NCBI GenBank assembly: GCA_033063855.1
Contig: CP093830.1
Coordinates: 7,812,854 to 7,876,853 of the forward strand
Length of the DNA: 64,000 bases
Direction: 5' to 3'
Source of the DNA: Smittia aterrima
Taxonomy: Eukaryota > Arthropoda > Insecta > Diptera > Chironomidae
Made by a program: the position numbers and the translations under genes. The notes beneath the pieces are model-generated. The model was given only the letters and a program-made list of their open reading frames with translations, ran no database searches and was not told where the DNA came from. The first letter of the stretch is position 1. Each line of letters starts with the position of its first letter. Below, in pieces: positions 15,001 to 28,400 of the stretch.

Positions 15001-16332
15001 TTATACGCTTATATTGTGTGTATCCGACGATGCTGGTTGATGCCTTTTGTCTGCTGCTGATGACTGATGAACTCTTTAACAAATTACACATCAGCCGCAG
15101 AGGAAAGTTGCTGTAGGCTGAAATTTCATATTTATAAGGTGCTCGCGGAGCGCAATAACAATAACGAGACGAGGAAAGAAATTTGTTCTTCAAAAATGCG
15201 TGTACTGTATCCAATTTCTTTAATGATTTCTATTATTATTCATTGACGTTTAAGAGGAGTGGTTTATTTACTCAGCCCCATGTCTATCGCTCTCTTCACT
15301 GTCGATCGTTAAACTTTATTTTCATTTCTAGGAATGTCTTCGCTCGATTCTTTTCCTACCTTCCTCATTCAACTGGTTACACATTGTAACCATCATCATA
15401 AATATTTAGACAGTGTCGTCCTTTGAAGCAGCATGAGGCGCTATATTGATGGATAAGTGGTATTGTCTTTGGTTGTTGGGGAACGAGGCACACATTTTAT
15501 ATCTGAGCAAACACAGTTTGGAAGTTGATGTTCGTCATAGAGAAGTTAAACTTAAATTGAGTTGAAGAAAACTAAAACTAATGCGATCATTAAAATGTTT
15601 AAATTAGAAAAAAAAATCGTTTAATCTTCAATCAAATGAAGGATTAAACTTTTATTGTGACTTGAGCCTTGTGCATGTGATCTTAAGTGTCGACCGTCTA
15701 GATTAAAGTCAAATCCATGACGCTCAAGTGATGCTTAGGAGAAACCGATAAATTATTTTATGATGATCCTTTGTCGTTGGTTTCATTTTATTGTTGACTT
15801 CTTCTCCTTCTTCCTTTCGTGTTCCTCTAACCAGCATTGTCTTTCGAGAACTTGAAACCACAAGAATCGTAAAAAATTCTTTTTCTCACCGTCGGAAATT
15901 GATTGTTATTATGACTCGGATTAGATAATTTCTTTCCCCGAAAACTCTCTTTTTTGAAACATAATCCACTGGAATTGAGTAATAAATATTATGTCGAGAT
16001 GTGATTTTAAAGACATCGATAAAGAATTAGAATCTTGAAGATCTTCAGCGAAAAATTTCGTTTTCTTAAAAGAATTTATCGAAATATTTCCAAACGAAAT
16101 ATTAAATCAAAGCCTTTCAAAGCCAACGGTTACTTCACAATCAATATCGACAAGCCCACTCAATATTTCCATTTAATCCGTTTTTATTGATTTCATTTTC
16201 ATGTTAAAACATTTTTTTTATGAAGGAACTTTCGAGAAAATATTTTTATCAGAAGAATTCGACACAAAAGATTGTTCCATGAATAGTTTCGATCGTAAAA
16301 CGTCAATAGGATTATCGAAAGAGTATTTTCAG
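1..16332. other. Gene-poor AT-rich stretch, intergenic or intronic
   Basis: I read both strands and recognise no gene, tRNA or rRNA here. The longest open frames are 8537-8893 (minus, 118 codons), 2820-3173 (plus, 117), 14870-15214 (minus, 114) and 3753-4094 (plus, 113). They show no signal peptide, domain or convincing splice context, and this length is expected by chance at this base composition. Other contents are a pyrimidine-rich tract at 8257-8281 followed by CGCGCG, a GC-rich hairpin at 12306-12334 listed separately, and many short A/T runs. The block could be intergenic or part of a very large intron; the sequence does not decide. Confidence 0.5.
12306..12334. repeat. Short GC-rich inverted repeat (hairpin)
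   Basis: Perfect 7-bp arms CGGAGCG (12306-12312) and CGCTCCG (12328-12334) enclose a 15-nt loop. The arms are GC-rich in an otherwise AT-rich background. No neighbouring gene gives it a role. Confidence 0.4.
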
Positions 16333-16403
16333 TTTAATATTTCAGATGCGATGCGACATTCGTTGAATGCAAGTTACGTCATAAAAACAGACGACGACAC
16401 AAT
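16333..16403 (+). other. Possible exon with a glycosyltransferase-like DDD motif
   Basis: An open frame runs from 16201 to the stop at 16405-16407. Its C-terminal part reads SLNASYVIKTDDDT. This resembles the hydrophobic strand plus DDD metal-binding motif of GT31 galactosyltransferases (beta-1,3-GalT and C1GalT type). The frame is followed directly by a good donor-like GTGAGC at 16404. Two acceptor-like TTTCAG sites precede it, ending at 16332 and 16345. I found no adjoining exon carrying the next conserved residues or the upstream part of the fold. It may be a real small exon of a widely spaced gene, a decayed exon, or chance. Confidence 0.2.
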
Positions 16404-19400
16404 GTGAGCCCATCGATATGTATCGAGTGGAGAGTCGTGTTATTCTAAACATCCATAAGCCTTTAATGTATTTATAATAAAAGGATCGACTTATTCGGCA
16501 GTTGCTTGTCGTCCTAGGAGAGAAGACTAAACTGGTTCTTCTCTCGTTCTCTGATGTCATTCAATGACTACGAGCAAGAGCAGGCAAATAGAGATTTCTA
16601 ATGCCATTGTGTGAAAAGATAACACGGTTGAGGGCATGAACTATGAACTGGGAAAGAGATTGAAAGCGAAGTGTTACATATGCAAAGCGAATGGAGTGAA
16701 CGAGAGATGCTGACATGATGATAACGTTCTTTGGTCATCAAGCTGAGCTCTCTGAAAACATTCATTGGGTGAAAAATCCATTAAGTGATGTTTTGGAAGG
16801 CGAAGAAATCTTCCATCAGAAAATCTCTTCCCATAAGTCTTGAAATAAGACATACACATTTAACCTGATTGCTTATCGACATTCTCAACATAAACCCGAA
16901 GAAAGATGAAGAGTTCAGACCAAACAAACAACAGTTGTCGTTTCTTTTAAAGAAAAATTTTAAACTTTCTGCTACAGAAGTGACCGACAAACTCAAGACA
17001 ATGAGGATTAAACTCTCCATTCAATCCCAAACTGACTCGGATCATATTGAAAGCGGAGGGAGAACAGAAGAAAGGAATATTTTTTTTCCAGAGCCTGCCT
17101 GACAATTCCTTCATGTTCAAGCAAATTACTGAGGAATTCTTTTCGATTTCCTTTTCAATTCTTAATCGCTTAATAAACTGTCACTTGTCAATCTGATTTA
17201 AAGCTTTGCTTCGCAATTGCCTGTCCAACTCACGTTTTACTTTGTTGTAATCGTCTTTGCTGATTGAAATGCTGCCACATGTTCATGAAGATTCCAAGCG
17301 ATGAATCATCAGCCCAAAGAAAATTATTCACTTCGTTCACCCTCAATGTGATAAAGTAACTATTTGCTTAACATCGTGAAATAACTTTCTGACTGTATGT
17401 CAGGTCGTGGGCGACGAAGAGATATCACAGACATCGACTGCAATAGAAACAGAGAAAGTGAAGTCACCCCACCTCAAAAATGAATCGAGATTTACGGGAA
17501 AAAGCAGAAATAAATCTGAATTTGTACACAGTTGATTGGAACAGGAATTATTGCCGAATATATTTATGATAATCAGATAAATTGTTATGAGTGATCAATG
17601 CTGAGCCCATCGAGGATTATGTGCGTGGGTCTCGTGCATCAAGTGCATCAGTTTTACATCCCTCATTTGGCAAGATGAGCAGATTTTAATATTCTTGATC
17701 TCTCTTGAGAGTCTTGATGGCAAATTTTTCAACCCCAAGCAAGCAGGAAAACCATGAAAGTTCATTATCAATTCGGTGTCGTCTCCGAGGGAATCAAAAC
17801 TTGGTAGGCAGACATGAAGATTAGACAAATCAATTAATTAACTGAGCTAGAGCTGTCTATCTTCATTTGCGATATTAAAGCGAAAATTCTCGTTTCTCTC
17901 CCACACACAAACCGGAATTTCCCTCGGAAAACTCTGTTGGAAACTCGGAGAAGATTTGTTTTCCCTTTTAAAACAATGCCGATAAGCCAAAAACCCTCCG
18001 CAATGTTTTATTGATGGAATCGATCGATGTTGCGAGTAAAAATCTTTTGCATTTGCTCGGAATATGTTTGTGCTTAGATAAAGCTAAAATAGAGAGTCGT
18101 AAGCTTCTGATTTCTCATCGAAAGTCTCGACCATCTATGCTCAATTTATTCACAAACCAAATGCAATCTGAACTTATCTCAAATGATTAATATTTCATGT
18201 TTGATTTGAACTGTAGCGCATGCTTTATTGCATCGCTTGGCGTTCGCTTCGACGAGCACCACCCTCGTAACGTCTCAGACTGGAAATGATCAGAAATTGT
18301 GAAATCATCCAGTTGCCGAGCAATAAGAAAATTAATCCAGTACACACTCACAGTGGATTAGGAATAAATTAAATTTCTTGTAACGTATCTCGAAAGGGAA
18401 AAAGATTTTTCTTCTTCGAATGGGGAGAAGGTTGAGTTAGCTGGAAAAGAAATGAATGAGACACACTTTATTTAGTTTTTGATCTTCATTAAGATGCTGT
18501 CTCAGTGTCTTGTTCAGATGTCAAATTAAACTCTAATCAATTCACTATCGCACGTTGCCAAAGCAGCTCGAGGGTGCAAAAAGTGTCACTTTGAATCAAC
18601 TCACACGAAGGATCTCAATTGAGATATCGAATTACTTCGAAATGGTGTTTATCGCTTTTGAGAGCTGACAAACTCTGGAATGATTCACACAATTTTGTCA
18701 GTTGACAGCCGTCAAAGGGATAACACGAAGGCTAATGAGAAAGGACCATCGATAAATCCAAATTCGCCCTTAAGCCCGTCTCGTGATTGAGATTTGTTCG
18801 ATTGCTCTTGCACGCACCCTTTCAGCAATAAAAGCAAATGTCTTCAGAAAATTATTGAAGATCTTCCAAATGATGCCGATAAAAGGACACAAAGGAGATT
18901 GAGATAAGTCGATCGCCTTTTTCTCTTTCTCTCTCCTTCAAAAATTTCATCATAAGATTCGAATGCAGCTCAGATTTACTTAGCGCAATCCCCTTCATCT
19001 TAAAAAGGGTTGCAATAATAACAATAAGGAAGATTCTCTGAAAATGAAATTACAGTTCCTTATGATATCGCTTACATGCTCGTGAGAAGTAATTTGCCGA
19101 CTTCATCCTCAAGAAATAATGAACTTACGTCCGCCAATTTGAACCTTTTTTACTTTTCGCATCTCTCCCTCAATCCTCAACATCACTCAACCCTATTCAG
19201 CCACCTACAGCTGAACTTCACTCGGCAATCTCTCATCTAAAATCTCTTTAAAACATACCAGGTGCTCCGTTTCACAAAAAAAGAAAAGAACTCAGCGAAA
19301 AAAAGGAGGAGACGACGCCGAAGAGCGGGGAGAGTCTAATGTAAAATTATTGTTTACACAAGAAAAAAATTGCTGTCGATAGAAATATCTGGGCTGAAGC

Positions 19401-22400
19401 ATCTTTTCTGCATACACAACATTAAGTACCTTCGAACACTCGCCCGCTCTGTCTCCATCGTTACAAAGTTTCGTTGACATTAATGGCGACGGAGGATTCT
19501 TTTATATTTTAAAACACATCTATTGTAGATTGGAGGGACCTGATATGAATGCGAAATGGCATGTTTTGCTTGCGGAGATAACATTCCAGTTGAGAAAGGG
19601 AGAGCAGGTAAAGCAGCTTAACTTTCCAAGAAAACCCGCAAAAGAGCGATCTCATAAAGATGTCACCTTTTAGAGAAGGAAAACTCAAGAATGTTTGATA
19701 AGGGGAAGGAAATTTTTCTCAATTGATTTTTAATAAGAAATTTTCTGTGCGAGCAAAAGTTGTGCCCTCAACTTCAAATTCATGAAAACAAATAAAACTT
19801 TTTTATTTCCAACTCCCTCAGCTCTCGGGGTAAAGAAGGAAACTCTCAATGAACAAATCATTTGTTCCGTTCTTGTGTAATATTTGCTCAGTCGAAAGTT
19901 TTGGGCAACCGAAAAATGAATTATTTTGTTTGCTCGAAAAATATTTTCTCATTCCTTCCACTTTTCTTTTTTTTTTGTCATCGCTTCTCGCATTCTCTTT
20001 CATCCCGCACAACTTTCTAAGAAGAAAATAAAAATTCCAAGCCAGAAATGACAACAATTCCTTCACTGCTTTGGCAGAAGATGATGTCTTGAGTAAATAG
20101 CGAGAGTTGAGAGTGAATGACGATGGATTCACTCTGCAAGAGGATGAACCGCTATCGAGAGGATTAACAAATGAACCGTGAAGTAAAGCCTCATTATGTG
20201 TCATCTCTCGGTCTTGTTTATTCAATCCTTCTTCTGATCTCTACGAACAAAGGAAATCGCATGACAAGAGGAGAGGAGAGAAAAAAGAAATCACCAAGAG
20301 ATGAAAGAAAAATCCATAAACGATTTTCATTGCTCCGGGCGACGATTCTTTCAATGAGTTAATGAAAAGTTTAATCGCTCTTGAAAGATCTTTCGGAGGT
20401 TCATGTGAGGTAATGACAGACAAACGCATCAATGCATCGCTGGAAACGACAAGCTTAATGTTTATTTTGTGAGACTCGATTGATTACGTTTTCATAGATA
20501 AATGTTTTTTTTTGTAGATCGAAGCGAAGCTGATAGAAACTTAATTAACTGAAAAGTTAACAATCTAGTTTAAAACATTTTATTCCACTCGATTCTTTCC
20601 TCCTTCATCTCTTCAGGTCCTCAAGTAGTTAGCTCGCTTGTACCTCTCCATCATCAATAAACTATCTCAAGAGGTTCCAGAAATAATTTCCAATTTATTA
20701 TTTTTCTCCTTTCTTCTTTCAATTGACAAAAAAAGAGAATTTCAAAAGAGTCTCGGTGAGGCAGAAGAATCGTGAGACGCTTCACTGCCGTAAATGGAAT
20801 TGCTGTTGAGAGAACTTTGTTGATTCAAGGCCCGAAAATGTATTGAACAAATATTGATGGATAATTATAGTCGAAAGTTGACGCTGATGAGTTACAATCG
20901 AGAAATGCATATCGATGAGTTCTTGTCTCTCATCGTCATTACTTTCTGTTTATTTATTTACTCTATTCCAGGAAAATGATTTTCAAGTAAGCAATAATGG
21001 AAATGTTTTTTCAATGTTCATTATTTAATACACTGCGAGTCTGGTTGCCATTCGATGAGTCTATTTAAAAATCGAAATTTCTTTTTATTTATTTTTCTAG
21101 TGCCTACGTTCTCTCTCGTTCTTTGGATAATTATTCAACCGTGTAAATGGCATAAATTTTGAGTTATTTTTCTAACGAAAATAAACTTTAAGAGGGAATT
21201 GAATTTCGAAGTGATTAGACGTGCGGTGCGTACTCTAAACGATTCAATTGAACATCTCGGGGCACTCGATAACGAAAAGGTACCGAAAATGGTTTAGTCT
21301 GAGAAGGAAAGGTTTGAAAGGCTCGAGCTTTTATTTTGTTTTCATTTCCTACATGGACGTTGTGCCGCTTCGAGTGTTTGCTCAAGCGAATTCGGAGAAA
21401 TATGTTTGTTCAAATGGCCGTGAGTTTAAAACATTTCCAGTGACCAGAGTCTCGAGATTCTATGGAGGAATTTTTCCCCGGGGACTTCACTCTTTTAATT
21501 TAATTATGCGGCACAAGAAATTTGTCTTAATTCATTCCATGCTTAATTAACTTTCTATGCGTACGACTAATTTAAAATTCATGCCGGTTTCTGCCTACTC
21601 AGTTGCGTTTGCCGCTCACACAATGAAGCCTCATAAACATCAAGAGCTTCCGAAGAAGAAATAAAAGATTCAAAGAGGTAGAAGAGATGTTTCCGTTCAT
21701 TCCTAGAGAAGTCTTTCTCGGACAACGCCTAAGAGAGAAGGATTCACAATCATTGTAGAATCATTTAACATTAAATTTGCAATGATACTCCTTCGTCGAA
21801 TTGAGAGACGATAAATTTCTTCTCGGACAATTTACTTGCACCCAAAGAATTAATTTTGGTTTTCACTTGAGAAGCAGTGAGCGATAGAAATTAGTCAAGA
21901 AATCGCCATGGGAATAATTAGTTCGCTATTCGATGTTTCTTTCCAAAAATGACCCTTCAGATATCAAAGGAATAGATCAAATAAACCTATAAAGCTTAAT
22001 TGACTGAACTCAAACAGAAAAATACTTATCACTCAGCCTCTCCACTCGATCAATGACCAAAAACTTTTCTATCACCAATAAAGATTCGAACAGAACTCGC
22101 AGCAATTAATTTTGATACAGTGTCGAAGATTGCGAAAGTGATTCAACTGCATAATCCAGTTCGCAAATTCAACTTCACATTGTTCGAGGGTTGATTTCAC
22201 CGATTTGATCTCGCTTTATGGCTTCCGATTCGCTTTCTCTGCAGTTCTGCCGACTTGGAAAACTCAATCGAGGAAAAAATTATGCGGGGAGAGATTTTAA
22301 TGCTCATCTGGAGATTCATTAAAGCAATTTTCCAGCGATTAATTCGAGGATTTTCTCTTGCAGCCGGTAATTATTCTGGTCTTTTGAAGTTTTATTGTTT

Positions 22401-25400
22401 CCTAATTTTTCTCCTCTCGCCTTCATCGTCGACCGGATTTGGGTGGAAGGAACAAATCTTCGAAGCGGAAGAGTCTTAATAGCGCGGCGTGGCGGAAACT
22501 TTTGCTAAACGTAATTAAAAATGTGTTGCCATGTCAACGTTTTTATTTTTCTTTTTCGTCTTCTTGCTGGAACTTTCAAAACATTTTTATTCTTTTTCTT
22601 GTGAAGATGCGGGTGAGGTTTACTTGCCCGTTATTCATTTCGGAGGGTACATCTGTACAGGAGACTTAACCTCAAGGTGCCCGTAAAAGTTTTATTGCTT
22701 TCCATCCTTTGTAAGATGAAAGCGATGTCAGACAGAGCTACAGACGGCAGGGGCAGGGCGTCAGGGAACTTCTGCGTTATCTTCTGATGTAAATCTCCTT
22801 CCCCAACATCAAAACAAAGCCAAAGACGATAGGGGAGAGTTAACAAACCTCATGCATTAGACATCAACGCGATTTAAGACGTGTGCTCGTACAACACCCT
22901 CTGCAATAATTCGTCTGTTTCTCCTTCTTCTTCTTAAGCCAAGGTTGTAACCATTCTCTTATCCACAACATAAATTACTAATTTAAATTTATTTCTTCAT
23001 CGAGCGAAAGAAGAAAAAGAAATATGTTAATATATTAGATTAGAGAGCGATATAATTTGTTTATTTATCAGACTTTCCGGATTTTTATTCATACTTACTT
23101 TGGGCCTTTTAGATAAAACTTTGAAGTTTAGACACGAAGAGACGCGATAAGAAGCCTGAAAAAGTTTTTTCGGGCTCGGGGAAGACGAAGAAAAATAATT
23201 ATAAACAAGCGAATAAGAACAATAAATAAATTAGGAGTTATCATAGATTTATTGCTGGCGAAACAATAAATAAGCGCAGAGCGAACGCAAAACATTGTAG
23301 CTCGAAGCTATCGCACCTCCGATAGCCTAAAATGAAATAAAAGCAGATACGGCGCGAGAGTCATTAACATTTTTTTCACGTTCAACTTTTTTTTCGGGCT
23401 TTTTTAGGATTGCGATCGCGATTTGATCGTTTTTAGAGAGGAGGCTGGCTAGCTAGCAAAACCTACATAAATTCAAACTAGATCGACACATTGATAATCT
23501 TGAATCGCTATTCAATAAAAGAAATTTAATGAATTCAACTTTTACTCAACATTCTATGAAGCTTGTTGCGTCGTTTCTATTTCTCGAGAAGAACCGTCTT
23601 CCAAGGTTGTGTCCGTTCTCAATCTCTAGACCTTCTCCGAAAAATGAAACCCGACAAGAATTCAGCAAATAAAAACGTGAAATAAAGAGAGAAACACATT
23701 AAAAATATTTTTGTGCTAATCAGTTTACAAATCTCTTCACGCCCCTAGTTCGTTTTCATCTTTAAATCAAAAAAAAAGTCTACAACGTTTTAAGAAAAGC
23801 GAGTCTCGTCTTATCAATCGATCAGCACATAAGATCTCTTCTCGTTTTTCTTGAATTTTAATTTAAATTCACAAATCTCATTCAGAAGAAGTAAAAAGTA
23901 TTTTTATTTGAAATGCTGAACTATGTAGAGCCCCGATGCTTGTGTGATAAGATCTCTTCTTTCTACCTTTTTCATCTTTTGCTTTGTCCGTTTCGAGCTA
24001 AAATATCATTTTCTAGACTCTTTTTTCACCTTCTAACGTTTCTCGCTTGGGTGAAAAGAATCTCACACATTTCATCTCGCAGCGACACATAATTTAATGC
24101 CCAAGAAACATGTCAAAATATTTTCGTGTTTCCATTATTTAAAACTCCATAAGCACACAGATTCTCAAAGCGTTTTGTCTTCAGCTGGATTATGTTGAGA
24201 TCTTGATCCGTCTCGAGTTCCGCTTAAGCTCCACCAACCTCAAACACTGTGATCTTGATTTTCCTCGTCTTAACAATTTCCTGGACGGCAAAATGATTGA
24301 AAATCCTTAACTCAATTTGAACCTTGAAATTTGATGCTGAGAAATTTGCAAAATATTTTCCTTCGCAGTTCCGTTCTGAAGTGTCGTTTGCCATTCTCTC
24401 AAGAGTGACGTAAATTTCCTTTTATTAGTCCTCGACTCTCATCCACTTATCAACGAGCTCTGATTTCATTGTTTTCCATTGAAAAATTATACAATCTTCT
24501 TCTCTGGATTATTGTTTCAAAAGCCGTTGTAACCTTCGTTCTCATCTCAAGTGCAAGTGGAATGAGGAAAGTTGAGCTCGAAGAGACGGAAAAGAAATCG
24601 AGACAAATTTGAAGTAGACACTCTTGTTTTTAATAAAATTCTCCTTTCTCTCCTTCACCTTTTGACTGTGAAATGAGCGCTTGGAGCTGAAGGGAAGGAA
24701 AGGATGAATTATGGAAATTCTAACATCATCTCACAAAACCTTATGACACATTTTACCTTCTACAGATTGCCATCGTGATGATCGAAATATGAGCTCTCAA
24801 CGAAACTATATGTAAGGTAACCCTTTGATTGGCCCTCGCACCACCTGCAATTAGCTTTCTCCAATCCCACCGACATCGTAGACAACCACATGTTAAGCTA
24901 AGTAGCTTCTCAACTCACGAAATCACCGCCGGATTCTCACATGCTAAGCTGTAATTCTTTCCTTCTTCCATTCCGACCGTGGAAAATCCCCGGAAGAAAT
25001 CGACACAACACCTTACGTTCCGCTCTTCGATGCCGTCGTCTTCTTCTTCTTTGCTCTTCTTGCAGGGTCGATAAATAACGTTTAGCATCGTGCTAGTTGA
25101 AAGTGAACCAACCACCTGTTTATTGGAAGGAATTTTTCATTCCTGATTCAATGCTTTTCTTTTCTTTTCTTAAAGAAGATAAAGAACACGAAGTCAAGCT
25201 ATTTTTTTCCCTTCATTGACGACCTCGACTGTCTCATCACAGAGCTCTCGACATCATGAGAGAGTGATATGTAGTTCAAGGTTGTAAATAAGTGGAGCAG
25301 GGGAGGGGCACCCGAGAGATGCTAATTTGAAGTGACGCTGATAGTCAATTTGCTTCCATCCAACGACGCGTTTGCTTTTGTAGAATGAAATTTCAAGATT

Positions 25401-28400
25401 ATTAAGCGATACTGTTAACTAGAATAACGTGACATAGAGCGACATTAAATTATTTATGCTGTCACTTAACTAGAGCGCCTCTCATCCTCCGCAGAAAAAA
25501 GAGCTCGTTCATGCTATTTCCAGCTCCTTTTATCGTTTTATTGTTCTCAACTGGTGTTGATGATTATTGCACAGCTTTACATTCTTTTTTACTCTTGCTC
25601 GCTCACTCGTCGTTGCCTCCCGCTTCGTTCACATGTGATTGAGCAGGGGCAATGAAGTCGACACAGCAACAAACTTCTGATAAATTTCTATAATAATCAT
25701 AAAGAGATATTTAGCACTCAGCTCAGCGATCTCTTCTTCGTCGGTTTTATTGTGCCTGTCATTTTGCTTTCGCTGGGAATTTACTTTTACAGCATTGTTT
25801 CGCTTTCCACATTCCACCTCAACGCCGCAAAAGAAAAACGAAGAGAAGAAGCGCAAGCATTGTTGCGAGTTAATGGATGAAAATGAACGTAAACGCCGAA
25901 CACAAAAGGCGAAAAAATCATCGCGCTTCTTCCCTTCGCCTGATTCAAATGAATGAATGAATGTGAGTCGTTGTCATAAATGATTCTGATTCTCTTTCTA
26001 TGCCTCTCCTTCTTAGCGCAAACAATAAAGAATTGCGCGCTGCGAGCAAATTATACACAAAGATTTTTAAGAGAACAGAAATGCGGGATTTTTATGATGA
26101 CAGCATGGGAGCATGTAAGCTCAACATAAACACATTAAAAATTGTGTTTGTGAGGTAATAGATAAAGTAAAAACTAGATTAGATCATTCAGAAATTGTTG
26201 AGTAATTTAAAGTCTTCACTGCTTCTGCACAAAGAATTATCCAGATCAACTTTATCTATGTAAAGCATTCATACAATGACTCTTATGATTTTTAATCCAT
26301 CAATACGAGACGAACGTAACGTACATAAATGCATTATTCCGCTCCATCAGGGTTCATTTAAAATTCCTAAAGTTAAATTGTAGCCATGAAACATTGTTAA
26401 AGGGAGAGAAGGCGAACGGACGAAGAAACAAAGCGGCAAAAGCGAAACGAGGAGAATGTTTATGCAAGAGTCTGCAGTTGACAAACTTGAATGGATTGAA
26501 TTGCGAAGCATTCGGTGGATGAATTTGTTTATCCAATGTTTACGCTTCTTTATCTTGATTCTTTGTGCAGCTCTCTTCAGTGAAGAGAGATACATTATTA
26601 GATAAAATTGCTTCGCGCATGAAATTGACAATGGTAAGGGAGAGACGACAAAAGAAGCGAAACATTAAAAATTGAAAGTCAGCATTGTTCAGTCCATTTC
26701 AGACGTAAAGCTACAACTGAAGTGGCTTTAGCTAAGCGTAAATAATGGAAGGGAAGCAAGCAATGGGAAAATAGGTGAAGGATGCTCAGCTCAGGATTAC
26801 CTCACATGCAAACAATGGAGATTCAAGAGATGGAACTGATAACATTATGAAAAAGAGGAAAATGCTTTTTACCCTCCAAATTGCAATCCTCAAAACATCA
26901 TCATCGAGTTTTGCGCTTGTCGAGTTTTCCATTCGTGCATAATCTCAAATCTCGAGCAGTTAGAGCAGCAGCAGCAAACATCATTCAAATGTTGTTTTGA
27001 AAATGTGCATTTCAGGAATAAAATACAGATTATCATTTTGTATTCATCATCAGATTGATCAGATGCTTTGCTTTTAAAAATCAGATGCAGCAGCAAAGTA
27101 AAAATTGGAATTTAAACATGAAATCGTGAACGGATTTAAAAGCTGTAGCACTGTGCATTTAAAGTTTCATAGATTCAAGAGAAGCTAAGCGATCATCTCA
27201 ATGCAGACTTCAATCATGATTTCACGTGGGATTCTACTTTAGTTTATCCTTTGATAAGCCCTTCGGTCCCGAAACTCTCTCTCTCGCTTCAAAATAACAA
27301 ACGATTGAGTCTGAAGCACATTTTGCAACGTAGAAAAACATCTTCTCCACTCAATGCACATCATAAATAATGCAGTCGAGTTAAGAAGATTAAAAACTTG
27401 TGTGCGTAGATGCTGAATATTTAAAGAATCGTTTTAATCCCCTAACACATTCAAGAGTTTCAGCATTTGATGCGCTTTCAATCAGTTTTAAATGCGTTTT
27501 TCGGTCTTCTCTGGAATGAAAGGATTTTAGGGATCGTGAGGGAATTGGGTCGTTGGCTAGTTTGTCTAAAGGATTCTTCTTCAATTTTAAAGAACGAAAT
27601 AATTGAAAGTTTATCCTTTCATTTAAAAAGTTCTTTAAGAAAAGGATTTGAAATCAGATGCTCTTCGTTTAACCTCGATACGATTATCATGAGATTTTTT
27701 CTAAATGTGCAGAATTTACTTCGCAGAATTCTTCTTCTCCTCGCACATCTGACGGAACTAATTCAAAAAGAGTAATATCATGATGTTTAAGTAGATTTGT
27801 CTGAATCTACCGGAAATATTAAAGTTCAGAACTTTTGCGTAAGCTTAGTTTCAAGGGATTTAATGTTGATACTAAATCACGTGCGGATAGAACGGAAAAC
27901 ATAAGAAAATTTTCACGTGAGTTTTCCATCGACTCTGTTGCTTTTCTTCGTCTTCCCTTCCTCGTAGTCGTCCCGCCATCGAAGCAACTGAATAAATCAT
28001 TCACGGAATTCCTTGAGCAGTTAGAGCAACAACAGCGGCATGAGCAAATAAATCGAGTTAATAAATTAGACTTTAATGAAATTCTACTGATTGAGAAAAA
28101 TGCCTAATACGAAAAAATAAATTGTATGCCGCATACGATTGCCAGATTGTTAATATTTTATGTTTAAATATATATTTTTCCCTGTCGCTCCTTCCACCAA
28201 ACCCTTGGCCCGTGCAGACAACATGGCCCCTCATGTTTTATAGACTCCGAAAAGAAATAGAGACTCTCTCGTTTTGCACGAAATTTATTGCAGTCGGAGC
28301 GAGAAAAATCACAACATTATTGTTACGAATCCGAAAAAAAAGTTTCGCATTTCACTTCGTCTATCAATCAATTCCGCTTCATTCTTCCTGCACGGCATAA

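Noticed and set aside
19818..20225. 135-codon minus-strand ORF
   Set aside because: Ser/Lys-rich random-looking product without domain, splice context or promoter.
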